A stretch of 64,000 bases of DNA. Origin: VRUE01 sp963840565. Its GTDB lineage: Bacteria; Actinomycetota; Thermoleophilia; Solirubrobacterales; 70-9. The DNA is taken from assembly GCA_963840565.1 (NCBI GenBank), contig CAWIZH010000006.1, positions 310,001-374,000 on the forward strand, given 5' to 3'. Below, one piece after another: positions 8,964-18,356 of this stretch. Position 1 is the first letter of the stretch; every line of letters begins with the position of its first letter. A program made the translations under genes and the position numbers. The notes beneath the pieces are model-generated. The model was not told the origin of the DNA. It saw only the letters and a program-made list of their open reading frames with translations, and did no database searches.

Positions 8964-9811
8964 TGGACGCTCCGGTGCTCGCCATCGCCGGCCTGCGCAA
9001 GAGCTACCGGGGGCAGGAGGCGCTGGCGGGGGTCGACCTCGAGGTCGGGGCGGGGGAGCTGGTCGGGCTGCTGGGCCCGAACGGCGCCGGCAAGTCGACG
9101 CTGACCAAGATCGCCTGCGGCCTGGTCCGGCCGAGCCAGGGGAGAGCCGAGGTGCTCGGCAAGCCGGCGGGTTCGCCCCCGGCGCGGGCCGCGCTCGGCT
9201 ACCTGGCGGAGCTCTTTCGCTTTCCCGGCTGGTGCTCGGCCGAGGAGCTGCTGCGCCTGCACCAGCGGCTCGTCGGCTCGTCCGGCGAGGTGCCGAGCGA
9301 GCGGGCAGAGCTGCTCGAGCTGGTCGGCCTCGGCGACGCCGCCGGCAAGCGGGTCGAAGCGATGTCGAAGGGGATGCAGCAGCGCCTGGGGATCGCCCAG
9401 GCGCTGGTCGGCTCGCCGCGGCTGCTGCTGCTCGACGAGCCGACCAGCGCCCTCGACCCGGTCGGGCGGCGGATCGTCCGCGAGCTGCTCGAGGAGGTGC
9501 GCGGCCGCGGCGTCGCCGTGCTGCTCAACTCGCACCTGCTCAGCGAGGTCGAGCTGGTCTGCGACCGGGTCGCGATCATCGCCCGCGGCAAGCTGATCAG
9601 GGCCGGCAGCCCGGAGGAGCTTGCCGGGCCCGGCGGGGTCGAGGTCGAGACCGCGTCCGGCGTCCGCGTCTTCGAGGGCGCCGGGCGCGACGAGGCGCCG
9701 CGCATCGTCAGCGAGCTGGTCGCCGCCGGCGAGCGCGTCTACCGGGTCGAGGTCCGCCACAGCTCGCTCGAGGAGGTCTACCTCGAGGCGGTCGGGGGGC
9801 AGACCGGATGA
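8963..9811 (+). CDS. ABC transporter ATP-binding protein
   Basis: ATPase subunit of an exporter-type ABC transporter. Walker A is LLGPNGAGKST (about residues 35-45), the signature region reads MSKGMQQRLGIAQAL (LSGGQ replaced by MSKGM, as in NatA/CcmA-like subfamilies), Walker B LLLLDEPTSALDP, and the switch histidine is in LLNSHLL. The C-terminal 80 residues resemble the regulatory tail of DrrA/NatA-type subunits. Translationally coupled at both ends: TGATG with metG and ATGA with the permease. The substrate cannot be told from sequence. Confidence 0.92.
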   Translation: MDAPVLAIAGLRKSYRGQEALAGVDLEVGAGELVGLLGPNGAGKSTLTKIACGLVRPSQGRAEVLGKPAGSPPARAALGYLAELFRFPGWCSAEELLRLHQRLVGSSGEVPSERAELLELVGLGDAAGKRVEAMSKGMQQRLGIAQALVGSPRLLLLDEPTSALDPVGRRIVRELLEEVRGRGVAVLLNSHLLSEVELVCDRVAIIARGKLIRAGSPEELAGPGGVEVETASGVRVFEGAGRDEAPRIVSELVAAGERVYRVEVRHSSLEEVYLEAVGGQTG

Positions 9812-10686
9812 CGCCCTCGCCGCTGCGCTCGGCCGCGACCGTGATCGGGCTCTCGGTCCAGGAGGGCGTGCGCAGGCGCGTCTTCCTCGCCGTCCTCGTG
9901 CTGACCCTGGGCTTCCTCGCGCTCTACGCGCTCGGCGCCCACTTCGCCTTCCGCGACGCCAGCGGATTCGCCGGAAGGCGAAGCGAAGATCCTCGACCCG
10001 AAGGCGTTCACCGGGGCGACGATCTTCGGCATGGCGATGTTCGCGACCCTCTTCCTCGGCGCCGTGCTCGCCGTCTTCCTCACCCTCGGCGTGGTCCGCG
10101 GCGATGCCGAGACGCGGGCTGCTGCAGCCGCTCGTCGTCCGCCCGATCGGCCGCACGACGATGCTGCTGGCCCGCTTCGCCGGCGGCGGCGATGCTCTCG
10201 GCGGCCTACGTGCGTCTTCGTCTACTTCGCCGCCTGGGGGATCACGCGGGCGACCGGACACTGGTCGCCGGACCACCTGCTCGGGCCGGCCTTGGCGCTC
10301 GCCCTCGGCGTCGCGATCATCGCCGCGCTCTCGCTGCTGGCCTCGACCCTGCTCACCGGTCACCGCGCAGGGGATCGTCGTCTTCATGGTCTTCGGCGCC
10401 GGCCTCACCGCCGGGCTGCTGGCCCAGATCGGCCACGCGATCAACTCCGACTCGCTGCACGCGATCGGCCGCGTGGCGAGCTGGGCGCTGCCCTTCGAGG
10501 GGCTCTACGCCGCGGGCCTGCACGCGCCTGATCTCGAACACCTCGGGACTGACCGGCGTCGTGCTGCAGCTGGGGCCGTTCGGCGGCTCCGAGGCTGCAG
10601 GCTTCGAGCTGATCGCCTGGGCCTTCGTCTACATGCTCGGCGTGCTCGCCCTGGCCGCGGCGATTTTCGCCCGGCGCGACCTCTAG
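9808..10686 (+). CDS. ABC transporter permease, ABC-2 type (several frameshifts)
   Basis: Membrane partner of the ATPase just upstream. The N-terminus has a cytoplasmic helix and a first membrane segment (VFLAVLVLTLGFLALYALGA); MAMFATLFLGAVLAVFLTLG, then a segment around VFVYFAAWGITRATGHW, GVAIIAALSLLASTLL, a further segment VFMVFGAGLTAGLLAQIGHAI, and the last one AFVYMLGVLALAAAIFARRDL. This is the six-helix ABC-2 pattern. The pieces are spread over all three frames between about 9975 and 10540, needing at least four indels. Its TAG overlaps the stop of the convergent oxidase gene by four bases (CTAG). Confidence 0.8.
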   Translation: MTPSPLRSAATVIGLSVQEGVRRRVFLAVLVLTLGFLALYALGAHFAFRDASGFAGRRSEDPRPEGVHRGDDLRHGDVRDPLPRRRARRLPHPRRGPRRCRDAGCCSRSSSARSAARRCCWPASPAAAMLSAAYVRLRLLRRLGDHAGDRTLVAGPPARAGLGARPRRRDHRRALAAGLDPAHRSPRRGSSSSWSSAPASPPGCWPRSATRSTPTRCTRSAAWRAGRCPSRGSTPRACTRLISNTSGLTGVVLQLGPFGGSEAAGFELIAWAFVYMLGVLALAAAIFARRDL

Positions 10687-11847
10687 ATCGTCGGCGCAGC
10701 GCCTCGGGGCACGAGCTGGTCCGGGCTGGTGTAGCCGCAGAGGGCCATCGTCAGGTCGAACTCGGCAAGGATCATCTTCAGCACCGTTTCGACCCCCGCC
10801 TGGCCCTCCAGCGCGAGGCCCCAGATGTAGGGGCGGCCGAGGCAGACCGCGTCGGCGCCGAGCGCCAGCGCCTTGATCACGTCGCTGCCGCTGCGGACGC
10901 CGCTGTCGAAGAGGATCGTCAGGTCGTCCCCCGCCGCCTCGACGATCGCCGGCAGCGCATCGAGCGAGCCGATCGCGCCGTCGACCTGGCGGCCGCCGTG
11001 GTTGGAGACGACGATGCCGTCGAGGCCGCGCCGCGCCGCCTCGCGGGCGTCGTCGGGGTGCTGGATCCCCTTGACCACGATCGGCAGCAGGGTCTGCTCG
11101 CGCAGCCAATCGAGGTCGTCCCAGCTGAGCGCGGGGTTGGCCTGGACGCCGAGGAAATGGCCGGTGGCGGCGCCGACGTCGTCCTCCGGCGTCTGCTCCA
11201 AGCCGGCGCGGAAGACGGGGTCCTGGAAGTAGTTGGCGACCCCCATCCCGTTGAGGAAGGGAAGCCAGGCCTGCTGCAGGTCGCGCGGCTTCCAGCCGGG
11301 GACGAAGGTGTCGACGGTGAGCACGATCGCGCTGTATCCAGCGGCCTCGGCGCGCCCGACGAGGCTTGCGGCAAGGTCGCGGTCGTTGGGCCAGTAGAGC
11401 TGGAACCAGCGCGGGGCATCGCCGCCGGCCGCGGCGATTTCCTCGAGGGTGAAGTGCGAGTTGGTGCTGGCGATCAGCGGCAGGCCGAGGCTCGCCGCCG
11501 CGCGCGCCGTCCCCAGCTCGCCTTCCTCGTGGACGACCTTCTGCACGCCGATCGGTGCCAGCAGCAGCGGCGCCGGCATCGGCGTTCCCAGGATCGTGGC
11601 CGAGAGGTCGCGCTCGGCGACGTCGCGCAGCATCCGCGGCACGATGCGGCGGCGCTGGAAGGCATCGCGGTTGGCGTCCATCGTGCTCTCACTGCCGGCA
11701 CCGGCGAAGACGTAGTTGGCGGCCCGCTCGTCCATCGCCTCCGCCGCGAGGCGCTCCAGCTCGGCGACCGGCACCGGGATCGAGGGGCGTCTCGCCGCCG
11801 AGGCCGCGGGCGTAGATCTCACGGTAGTAGTCGGCGAAATCGGCCAT
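10683..11847 (-). CDS. FMN-dependent alpha-hydroxyacid oxidising enzyme (one frameshift)
   Basis: A (S)-2-hydroxyacid dehydrogenase/oxidase of the lactate-oxidase and lactate-2-monooxygenase group, cytoplasmic TIM barrel with FMN. Seen: GAGSESTMDANRDAFQR, PMPAPLLLAPIGVQ, HFTLEEIAAAGG, RWFQLYW, VLTVDTFVPGWKPRDL, PIVVKGIQHPDDA with the FMN lysine, VSNHGGRQVDGA with the catalytic histidine, DSGVRSGSDVIKALALGA and GRPYIWGLALEGQAGV. The N-terminal piece MADFADYYREIYARGLGG is in another frame joined near 11785. About 387 residues. The start ATG lies seven bases after a TAGCCT box. Substrate (lactate, glycolate or longer) is open. Confidence 0.9.
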
Positions 11848-11854
11848 CGGCGGA

Positions 11855-11860
11855 AGGCTA
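11855..11860 (-). promoter_or_regulatory. -10 box of the hydroxyacid oxidase
   Basis: TAGCCT on the minus strand, seven bases before the ATG at 11847. Confidence 0.45.
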
Positions 11861-11911
11861 TCCGGCCAGAAGCCAGAACCTACTTGCAAGATTTATTGAG
11901 TAATTGAGCTT

Positions 11912-11930
11912 TTCGGTACCGGTTACCGAA
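11912..11930. promoter_or_regulatory. Near-palindromic operator-like site
   Basis: TTCGGTACC followed directly by GGTTACCGAA: a 9/10-bp inverted repeat with one missing base at the centre, in an AT-rich stretch (11885-11975) between the divergent oxidase gene and the secreted-protein gene. It could bind a dimeric repressor acting on either side. Confidence 0.35.
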
Positions 11931-12002
11931 TTTTCACCAAAAACAGTCGATCAATCGCTGGGTTGCCTTGCCAGGATGTCTGGGCGAAGGGAGGTTCTCC
12001 CG

Positions 12003-12683
12003 ATGAATAAAAACGCTGCATTCCGTGACTCATTCGGCCCTCGACCAGGTCTGTCCCTGGCCGCCATGCTGGTTGCCGGCGCGCTGCTTCTCGGGGCTTT
12101 TGCCGGGACCGCAACAGCGCGGCCGCTGGCCAAAGACGGCCAGATACACGCCTGCTATCGGGTCAAGGGCAAGCCGAAGGGCGAGCTGCGGGTCGTTCCC
12201 GGCGCACACGCGCACTGCCGCCGTGGCGAGCGCAAGGTCGCTTGGAGCGCCGCGGGCTCCTCGGGATTTCCGGGCGCGAGCAGCCAGGACGGCCAAAGTG
12301 AACAGGGCCAGGGCGCCCAGGGTCAGCCCGGCACGAACGGTTCTGCCGCGCCCGACGACGCGGCGCTGAAAGCACAGGTAAGTGCGCTCTCGCTAAAGGT
12401 CGAAGGCCTCGAAGGCCTGCTGACCGGGGTCGCCGCCGGCGACCTCAGCGGTCTGCTGCCTCGGGTCAGCGGCCTTGAAGGCGTCCTTTCCGGCGTCGAC
12501 AACGAAGGCTTGAAAGACGCCGTCGACGCTGTGCCGCTGCTCGGCGAAGTGTGCACGCAGACCAAAGAACTCACCGACCGATCCAACCTAATGCTCGGCC
12601 TGCTCAACACGCTCGATGCACTCAACGTCCTCTCCCTGCCGATGGCGCTCCCCGAACTCAACAAAGTCTGCCCGGCCCCCTAA
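12003..12683 (+). CDS. Secreted protein with short collagen-like segment
   Basis: A 226-residue exported protein. Residues 1-40 are a signal peptide: charged start MNKNAAF, hydrophobic core LSLAAMLVAGALLLGAFAG, cleavage around TATA. The mature start IHACYRVKGKPKGELRVV with a second cysteine about 18 residues later (HCRRGE) and VAWSAAGSSG matches a domain often found in exported proteins of Thermoleophilia. It is followed by a degenerate Gly-rich collagen-like run (GQSEQGQGAQGQPG) and a helical part with three repeats of the V-x-G-L-E-G-L/V-L type. A strong ribosome-binding site (AAGGGAGG) precedes the ATG. A clear terminator follows, so it is monocistronic. Function unknown. Confidence 0.8.
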   Translation: MNKNAAFRDSFGPRPGLSLAAMLVAGALLLGAFAGTATARPLAKDGQIHACYRVKGKPKGELRVVPGAHAHCRRGERKVAWSAAGSSGFPGASSQDGQSEQGQGAQGQPGTNGSAAPDDAALKAQVSALSLKVEGLEGLLTGVAAGDLSGLLPRVSGLEGVLSGVDNEGLKDAVDAVPLLGEVCTQTKELTDRSNLMLGLLNTLDALNVLSLPMALPELNKVCPAP

Positions 12684-12702
12684 CGCTGCGTTCCCATCCG
12701 TT

Positions 12703-12734
12703 GCGAGCCGCGCGCCAGACGGCGCGCGGCTCGC
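12703..12734 (+). terminator. Terminator of the secreted-protein gene
   Basis: Perfect 14-bp stem GCGAGCCGCGCGCC with loop AGAC, followed by CTTTGC, 19 bases after the stop codon. Confidence 0.75.
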
Positions 12735-12756
12735 CTTTGCGCTGCTCTCGCGTGGA

Positions 12757-12762
12757 TAGGCT
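12757..12762 (+). promoter_or_regulatory. -10 box of the tatD-rsmA-ispE run
   Basis: TAGGCT, nine bases before the GTG start of tatD at 12772. Confidence 0.45.
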
Positions 12763-12771
12763 CTGGCGGAC

Positions 12772-13545
12772 GTGATCGACTCCCACACCCACCTCTTCCT
12801 CTGCGAGCGGCCCGAGGCCGAGGTGGTCGCGGCGGCGCGCGAGGCCGGGGTGGAGCGGATGCTCAACGTCGGCCTCGACGAGGACTCCAACAAGCTGGCG
12901 CTTGCCGCTGCCGAGCGCTACGAGAGCGTCTTCGCGACCGTCGGCTGCCACCCGACCGAGGCCGCCGGCTTCGACGAAGCGCGGGCCGAGGAGATCGCCA
13001 CGGCTCGCCGCCGAGAACGAGAAGGTGCGGGCGATCGGCGAGACCGGGATCGACTACTACCGCGAGAGCGCCAGCAAGGCCGACCAGCGCCGTGCCTTCG
13101 AGGCGCAGATCGACATCGCCCGCGATCGCGGAGCTGCCGATCGTGATCCACGCCCGCGACCCCGAGGACGAGACCGGCGCCGTCGACGACGTCTTCGAGA
13201 TCCTCGACGCGCGCGGCGACGGGGTGAAGGTGATCCTGCACTGCTTCCTCGCTCCCTGGCGGGTCGAGGACGCGATCGAGCGCGGCTGGTTCTGCTCCTT
13301 CTCGGGCATCGTCACCTTCCCCAGCGCCGGCGAGCTGCGCGAGGCCGCGGCGAAGCTGCCCGACGAGCTCGTCCTGGTCGAGACCGACGCTCCCTACCTC
13401 GCCCCGCAGCCGATGCGCGGCAAGCCCAACGAGCCCGCCTACGTCGTCTCCACCGCCGAGGTCGTCGCCGAGGTCCGCGGCGTCTCCTACGCCGAGCTGG
13501 AGCGCACGGTCGAGGCCAACGCCCGCAGCCCTGTTCGGCTGGTAG
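12772..13545 (+). CDS. tatD: TatD-family metal-dependent DNase (three frameshifts)
   Basis: TIM-barrel hydrolase with two metal ions; TatD homologues act as DNases or in D-aminoacyl quality control. Metal ligands are visible in order: DSHTHL (residues 3-8), the glutamate of AIGETGIDYYRE, VIHARDP, HCF and ETDAPYLAPQP. The C-terminus reads EANAR then, after a shift, LFGW and TAG, the typical family ending. Frames change near 13000, 13125 and 13535 (the last an extra C). About 257 residues joined. Its stop lies three bases before the likely rsmA start, the common tatD-rsmA-ispE gene order. Confidence 0.88.
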
Positions 13546-13548
13546 CGG

Positions 13549-14313
13549 CTGGTCAGGCTCGGGCAGAACTTCCTGTCCGACCCGAACCTGCTCGACGCGA
13601 TCGTCCGCGACGCCGAGCTGGGCGAGGATGACGTCGTGCTCGAGGTCGGGGCCGGGGAAGGGGTACTGAGCGAGCGCCTGGCCGAGGTCGCGTCCCACCT
13701 GCACTCGATCGAGCTCGACCGGCGGCTCGAGCCGGCCCTGGCGCCGCTCGCGGCTCGGGAGAACGTCAGCCTGCACTGGGGCGACGCGATGAAGCTGGAC
13801 TTCGCCGCCTTCGAGCCCGCCCCGACCGCGGTCGTCTCCAACCTGCCCTACTCGGTGGCGACGCCGGTGATCCTGCGCACGATCGAGCAGCTGCCGGCGG
13901 TCGGGCGCTGGACGGTGATGGTGCAGCGCGAGATCGCCGACCGCCTGCGCGCCGCGCCGGGCAGCCGCACCTACGGCTCGCCGAGCGTGATCGCGCAGCT
14001 CGCCTGCGAGGTCAAGCTGGTCCGCAAGGTCGACCCCGCCGTCTTCCGGCCGCGGCCGCGGGTCGACTCGGCGATCCTCGGCCTGCGCCGCACCGGCCCG
14101 GGCGCCGACCCGGCGACGCGCGAGCTGGTCCGCGCCGCCTTCGCCCACCGCCGCAAGTCGCTGGCGCGCTCGCTGGAGCACGTCCGGCCGGGCTCGCTCG
14201 CCCCGGCCCGGGCGGCGCTGGAGGAGCTGGGTCTGGCGGCCGACGCCCGCGCCGAGGCGCTCTCGCCCGACGATTTCGCCGCGCTATCGGCGAAGCTGCG
14301 CGCCAGCGACTGA
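13549..14313 (+). CDS. rsmA: 16S rRNA dimethyladenosine transferase
   Basis: Dimethylates A1518 and A1519 near the 3' end of 16S rRNA. The frame begins right after the tatD stop with RLVRLGQNFLSDPNLLD, the universal KsgA opening; then LEVGAGEGVLSERLAE (SAM motif I), SIELDRRL, VVSNLPYSVATPVI (motif IV N-L-P-Y), and VFRPRPRVDSAIL. About 254 residues. No ATG, GTG or TTG exists before LGQNFL in this frame, so CTG at 13549 is the best start unless a base is wrong. The GTG at 13636 would remove the conserved N-terminus. Confidence 0.92.
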   Translation: MVRLGQNFLSDPNLLDAIVRDAELGEDDVVLEVGAGEGVLSERLAEVASHLHSIELDRRLEPALAPLAARENVSLHWGDAMKLDFAAFEPAPTAVVSNLPYSVATPVILRTIEQLPAVGRWTVMVQREIADRLRAAPGSRTYGSPSVIAQLACEVKLVRKVDPAVFRPRPRVDSAILGLRRTGPGADPATRELVRAAFAHRRKSLARSLEHVRPGSLAPARAALEELGLAADARAEALSPDDFAALSAKLRASD

Positions 14314-14326
14314 GGCGCAACCTACG

Positions 14327-15194
14327 ATGCAGATCCACGCCCCCGCAAAGCTCAACCTCTGCCTCTATCTCGGCCCACGGCGCGACGACGGCCTGCACGA
14401 GCTCTGCTCGCTGTTCGAGCCGCTGGCGCTGGGCGACCTGATCACGCTTCCGACATTGACCACACCAGGGGGGGTCAAAGTCGGATGGGCGCCGAGCTCG
14501 ACGAAGTCGTCTGCCCGGAAGTCGAGGGAGAGAATCTGGTCGCGCGGGCGCTCGCCGCCCTGCGCGAGCGCGGCTGGGACGCGCCGCCGCTGCGGGTCGA
14601 GATCGAGAAGCGGATCCCCGTCGCCGCCGGCCTCGGGGGCGGCAGCGCCGACGCGGCGGCGGTACTGCGGCTGGCGCAGGGCGAGGTCGCGGAGCTGGAG
14701 GAGATCGCGGTCGGGCTGGGCGCCGACGTGCCCTCGCAGCTGACGCCGGCGCTGGCCCTGGTCCAAGGCGTGGGGGAGAAGGTCGAGCGGCTGCCCGGAG
14801 CCGGCGCCGCACGCGGTCGTGCTGCTGCCCGACGGTGGCGGGCTCAGCACCGCCGGCTGTGTTCGCCGAGGCCGACCGGCTCGGCCTCGGCCGCGAGGCG
14901 GCCGAGCTTGGCGAGCTGGCGCAGCGGCTGCGCAGCGCCGCGGGCGCCGGCGCGTCGCCGCTGGCCTACCCCGAGCTGCTCGTCAACGACCTCGAGCCTG
15001 CGGCGCGCTCGCTGCGGCCGCGGATCGGCGAGGCGCTCGACGCGCTGCGCGCTGCCGGCGCACCCCAGGCGCTGCTGACCGGCTCCGGCCCGACCGCCTT
15101 CGGCCTCTTCGAGAGCCTCGCCGCGGCCCGCGCCGCCGCGGAGGAGCTCGATCGCGACGACGCGATCGTCTGCGAGGCCGGGGGGGCGCCGTGA
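14327..15194 (+). CDS. ispE: 4-diphosphocytidyl-2-C-methyl-D-erythritol kinase (two frameshifts)
   Basis: GHMP-family kinase of the MEP isoprenoid pathway. N-terminus APAKLNLCLYLGPRRDDGLHEL with the catalytic lysine (K10), ATP loop PVAAGLGGGSADAAAVLRL, ADVPSQL, and C-terminal LLTGSGPTAFGLF. Frames change near 14480 and 14800; about 288 residues when joined, as expected. Last of the tatD-rsmA-ispE run; its stop overlaps the GTG start of the DedA-like gene (GTGA). Confidence 0.9.
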
Positions 15195-16716
15195 AGCTGC
15201 CCGCGGAGAGGGCGGCGGCGGCAACCGCAAACGCCTGCTGATCGCGATCGTCGTAGCGGCGGTGGGGGTCGGCTACTACTTCCTCAGCCAGGAGCTCGGC
15301 AGCCTCGACCTGCAGAACCTGCTCGAAGACATCTCGAACACGCTGGGCGCCTGGACCTACCTCCTCGTCGGCGTCTTCGCCTTCGCCGAGACCGGCGCCT
15401 TCGTCGGCCTCGTCGTCCCCGGCGAGACCGTGATGCTGCTCGGCGGCGCCGTCGCCGGCCAGGGCGCGATCGACATCTACCTCTTGATCGCGATCGCCTG
15501 GTTCTCGGCCTGGGCCGGCGACACGACCAGCTTCTTCATCGGCCGCCGGCTCGGGCGCGAGTTCGTGCTCAAGCACGGGCCGCGGGTCGGGATCGGCCAC
15601 GAGCGCTTCGAAAAGGTCGAGGACTACTTCTCCCGCCACGGCGGCAAGACGATCTTCATCGGCCGCTTCATCAGCCTCGTCCGCGCCTTCGCGCCCTTCA
15701 TCGCCGGCAGCTCGGGCATGCGCTACCGCGCCTTCGTCCCCTACAGCATCCTCGGCACCGGGCTCTGGGCCAGCGCCCACATCCTCGTCGGCTACTTCTT
15801 CTCGCGCAGCATCGAGAGCGCCGCCAAGTACGCGGGAACGGGGGCCTTCGTGCTGGCGACGACGATCGTCGTCGTCGTCGTCGTCGTGACGCTGGTCCGC
15901 CACTTCCGGGTCGAGGAGAACCGGCGCGCCGCGGTCGCCTGGATGGAGCAGCACGCGGCGACGCGCTGGATCGTCGCTCTCACCCGTCGCTTCCGCCCCC
16001 AGCTTCAGTTCCTCTGGGAGCGGGTGACTCCGGGCGGCACCTTCGGCCTCGAGTTCACCTCGCTGATGGCGATCCTCGCCGTCTCCGACCTTCGTCCTCG
16101 TCGCCTACACCGTGATCGTCAACGGCGAACCGGGGCCGACGCCGGGTGACACGACGGCGATCGAACTGGCCGAACGGCTGCAGGCGAGCTGGCTGACCGG
16201 CTTCTCCAAGGTCTTCACCCACCTCGGCTCCTCCGCCGTCACCGGCCTGCTCGCGATCGTCGCCGCGGCGCTGCTGGCCGCCCGCCGCCGCTGGGCCGAG
16301 TTCGGCGTCCTCCTCGCCGGCGCCGCGCTGATCTTCATCGGCGTGCACGAGCTCAAGGACATCGGTCGACCGGCCGCGGCCCGGCGGCGGCCTGATCGAC
16401 GTCTCCGGCTCCTCCTTCCCCAGCGCCCACGCCGCTTACTCGACCTTCTACGTCTGGCTGGCGGTGACGATCGTGATGCGGCTGCGGGTCGGGATGGCGC
16501 GCGGCGCCGCGCGTGATCGCGGCGGGGATCGTGCTGACCGCGCTGGTCGGCCTCTCGCGCGTCTACCTCAGCGTTCACTACCTCAGCGACGTCAGCGCCG
16601 GCTGGGCGCTGGGCGCCGCCTCCTTCTCGCTTTGCGCGGCCGTCGCGCTGGTCATCACCACGATTCGCCAGAATGATCACCGTGTTGCCGCTGGCGCTGC
16701 AGAAGATCGAGAATGA
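15191..16716 (+). CDS. DedA/SNARE-associated domain fused to PAP2 phosphatase (three or more frameshifts)
   Basis: A multi-pass membrane protein of about 508 residues. The N-terminal half (about 30-260) is DedA: FAFAETGAFVGLVVPGETVM, GDTTSFFIGRRLGREF, FIGRFISLVRAFAPFIAGSSGM; DedA proteins are implicated in undecaprenyl-phosphate or phospholipid flipping. The C-terminal half is PAP2: a lysine-x6-Arg-Pro-like site (ELKDIGRP), SGSSFPSAHAAYS, and SRVYLSVHYLSDVSAG, retaining the catalytic histidine, arginine and aspartate. Fusion of carrier flippase and phosphatase suggests undecaprenyl-pyrophosphate recycling. Shifts near 15215, 16090 and 16365. The exact end is uncertain: another frame would end at 16676, overlapping the next ATG by four bases. 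Confidence 0.85.
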
Positions 16717-16936
16717 GTACCTGCTGTTCGGCGCGGCCGGGCTGGTCAGCCTGGGCGCCTTCGTCGGCCTGATCCTGGTTCCGGCGGTCAGCTCCTACGG
16801 GCGCATCTGGGAGAAGGCGGCCGCCGGTTTCGTCTCACTCTTCGTCCTCGCCGCCCTGGTCCTGACCGGCGTCGTGATCGGCCTCGCGGTCGTCTACTAC
16901 TACAACGACATCCTCAATCTCCTCCACGGCAAGTAG
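16673..16936 (+). CDS. Small two-helix membrane protein
   Basis: An 87-residue protein with two predicted membrane segments, ENEYLLFGAAGLVSLGAFVG plus LILVPAV (about 13-40) and FVSLFVLAALVLTGVVIGLA (about 52-71), then a short tail YYYNDILNLLHGK. It overlaps the end of the DedA-PAP2 gene, so it is probably cotranscribed and may be an accessory subunit. No family recognised. Confidence 0.65.
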   Translation: MITVLPLALQKIENEYLLFGAAGLVSLGAFVGLILVPAVSSYGRIWEKAAAGFVSLFVLAALVLTGVVIGLAVVYYYNDILNLLHGK

Positions 16937-16954
16937 CGCTGAGGCACCGCCGGG

Positions 16955-16960
16955 GATAAT
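16955..16960 (+). promoter_or_regulatory. -10 box of the PucR-like gene
   Basis: GATAAT, six bases before the ATG at 16967; one of the clearest leaderless arrangements in the window. Confidence 0.55.
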
Positions 16961-16966
16961 GGGGGC

Positions 16967-18204
16967 ATGCCAGCTGCCTCCAAAGGCCGGAAAAGCCCTG
17001 CAAAAATGCGAGATGCCGGGACCCTCGACGCGCTCTCTGAGGCGGTCGAGTCGGGCGCCGGGCTGCCCGCCGTGGCCCGCGCCGCGGCCAAAGTGCTCGA
17101 CGCCAGCGTCGCCCTGATCGACCGCTCCAGCGCCGTGCTGGCGGTGGCCGGGGCCTCGCCGGACCAGGAGAAGAAGCTGCTCGCCGGCGGTGAGGAGGTG
17201 ACCCGGGTCGAGCTGCGGGTGGCCGACAGCGCCGTCGGCGAGCTGCGCTACCGCAGCGCGACGCCCGCCGGAGCCGATGATCGCCCGCATGGTGACGACG
17301 CTGCTGGCGCTGGAGCTGGAGCGCTCGCGCTCGCCGGAGTGGGAGAGCGAGGAGGTGGCGGGCGCCTTCGTCGCCGCCGTCCTCGCCCGCGAGGTGACCG
17401 ACCGCGGCGACATCCTCGCCCGCGGCGCCGAGCTCGGCGCCGCGCTCGAGCAGGGCGCCGGGGTGCTGATCCTGCACGCGGCGCCGCGGGCGGCGCAGAG
17501 CGGCGAGTGGCGGGCGCGGGTGATGACCCTGACCCAGCGGGCGCTGCGCTCGCTGGCGCCGGGCTCGCTGGCGAGCGCGGGCGGGGAGGAGGCGGCCGAG
17601 ATCGCCGTGATCGTTCCCGGCCGAGGACGACGCCCGGCTCGAGCGCGCCGCGGCCGGCCTGGCGCGCGAGCTCGAAGACAGCCTCGCCGGCTTCCACCTG
17701 ACGATCGGCCGCAGCCGCCACGCCGCCGACCCGGTCGACCTCTACCGGGCCGGCAACGAGGCGCGGCTGGCGGTCAACGTCGGCGAGGCCGAGGGCCGCC
17801 CGCTGCTCGCCTTCGAGGACACCGGCTCCTACCGCCTGCTGCTGCCGGCGATGAGCGAGGACCCGCGCGAGCTCGAACGCTTCTACGCGGAGACGATCGC
17901 GCCGCTCTCCGCCTACGACGAGCAGTACGAGACCGAGCTGGTGATGACGGTCGAGGCCTACCTCGACAACGACGGCAACGTCGCCGCCACCGCCAAACAG
18001 CTCTTCACCCACCGCCACACGATCCGCTACCGGCTCGAGCGCGTCAAAGAGCTCTGCGGCCACGACGTCTCCGCCACCGAGGGCCGCGAGAAGCTCGGCC
18101 TCGGGCTCAAAACCATGCGCGTGCTCGGCATCGCCTCGCCGCAGGGCCCGGCGATGGAGCCCGGCTCCGAAGCGGGCCAGGTGCCGCGGTCCTCGGAGGA
18201 GTAG
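16967..18204 (+). CDS. PucR/CdaR-type transcriptional regulator (two frameshifts)
   Basis: A sensor-regulator of about 411 residues. The N-terminal 100 residues form a GAF-like sensor (LPAVARAAAKVLDASVALID, SSAVLAVAGAS). The C-terminal 70 residues hold the HTH_30 domain: ETELVMTVEAYLDNDGNVAA, then TAKQLFTHRHTIRYRLERVK, where the H-R-x-T-I-x-Y-R-L motif is the recognition helix. Frames change near 17275 and 17625. The effector and target genes are unknown; PucR relatives control purine, sugar or amino-acid catabolism. It ends just before a convergent tRNA-Gln. Confidence 0.85.
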
Positions 18205-18215
18205 AGGCTCGAAGG

Positions 18216-18288
18216 TTCCGGGGGAAGGACTCGAACCCTCTCTTCTTGGACCAAAACCAAGCGTGCTGGCCGATTACACCACCCCGGA
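18216..18288 (-). tRNA. tRNA-Gln (anticodon TTG)
   Basis: 73-base cloverleaf on the minus strand. Acceptor TCCGGGG pairs with CCCCGGA, discriminator A; the anticodon stem CTTGG/CCAAG encloses the loop TTTTGGT, giving TTG, which reads CAA; the T arm is GAGGGTTCGAGTCCTTC. The 3' CCA is not encoded. It is convergent with the PucR-like gene. Confidence 0.95.
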
Positions 18289-18344
18289 CCGGGCTCCGAG
18301 ACTAGCGCCACGGTCGATGAGTTGATTGCGTCCGTGGGGGCGCC

Positions 18345-18350
18345 TAGGGT
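18345..18350 (+). promoter_or_regulatory. -10 box of the HdeD-like gene
   Basis: TAGGGT, six bases before the ATG at 18357. Confidence 0.45.
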
Positions 18351-18356
18351 CTCGGC

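Noticed and set aside
8237..10444. 735-codon minus-strand frame opposite metG and the ABC genes
   Set aside because: Low-complexity R/A/G composition; the plus-strand genes are conserved in all blocks.
15868..15892. GTC trinucleotide run in the DedA-like gene
   Set aside because: Encodes a valine run in a membrane segment; a simple codon repeat, not a regulatory or mobile element.
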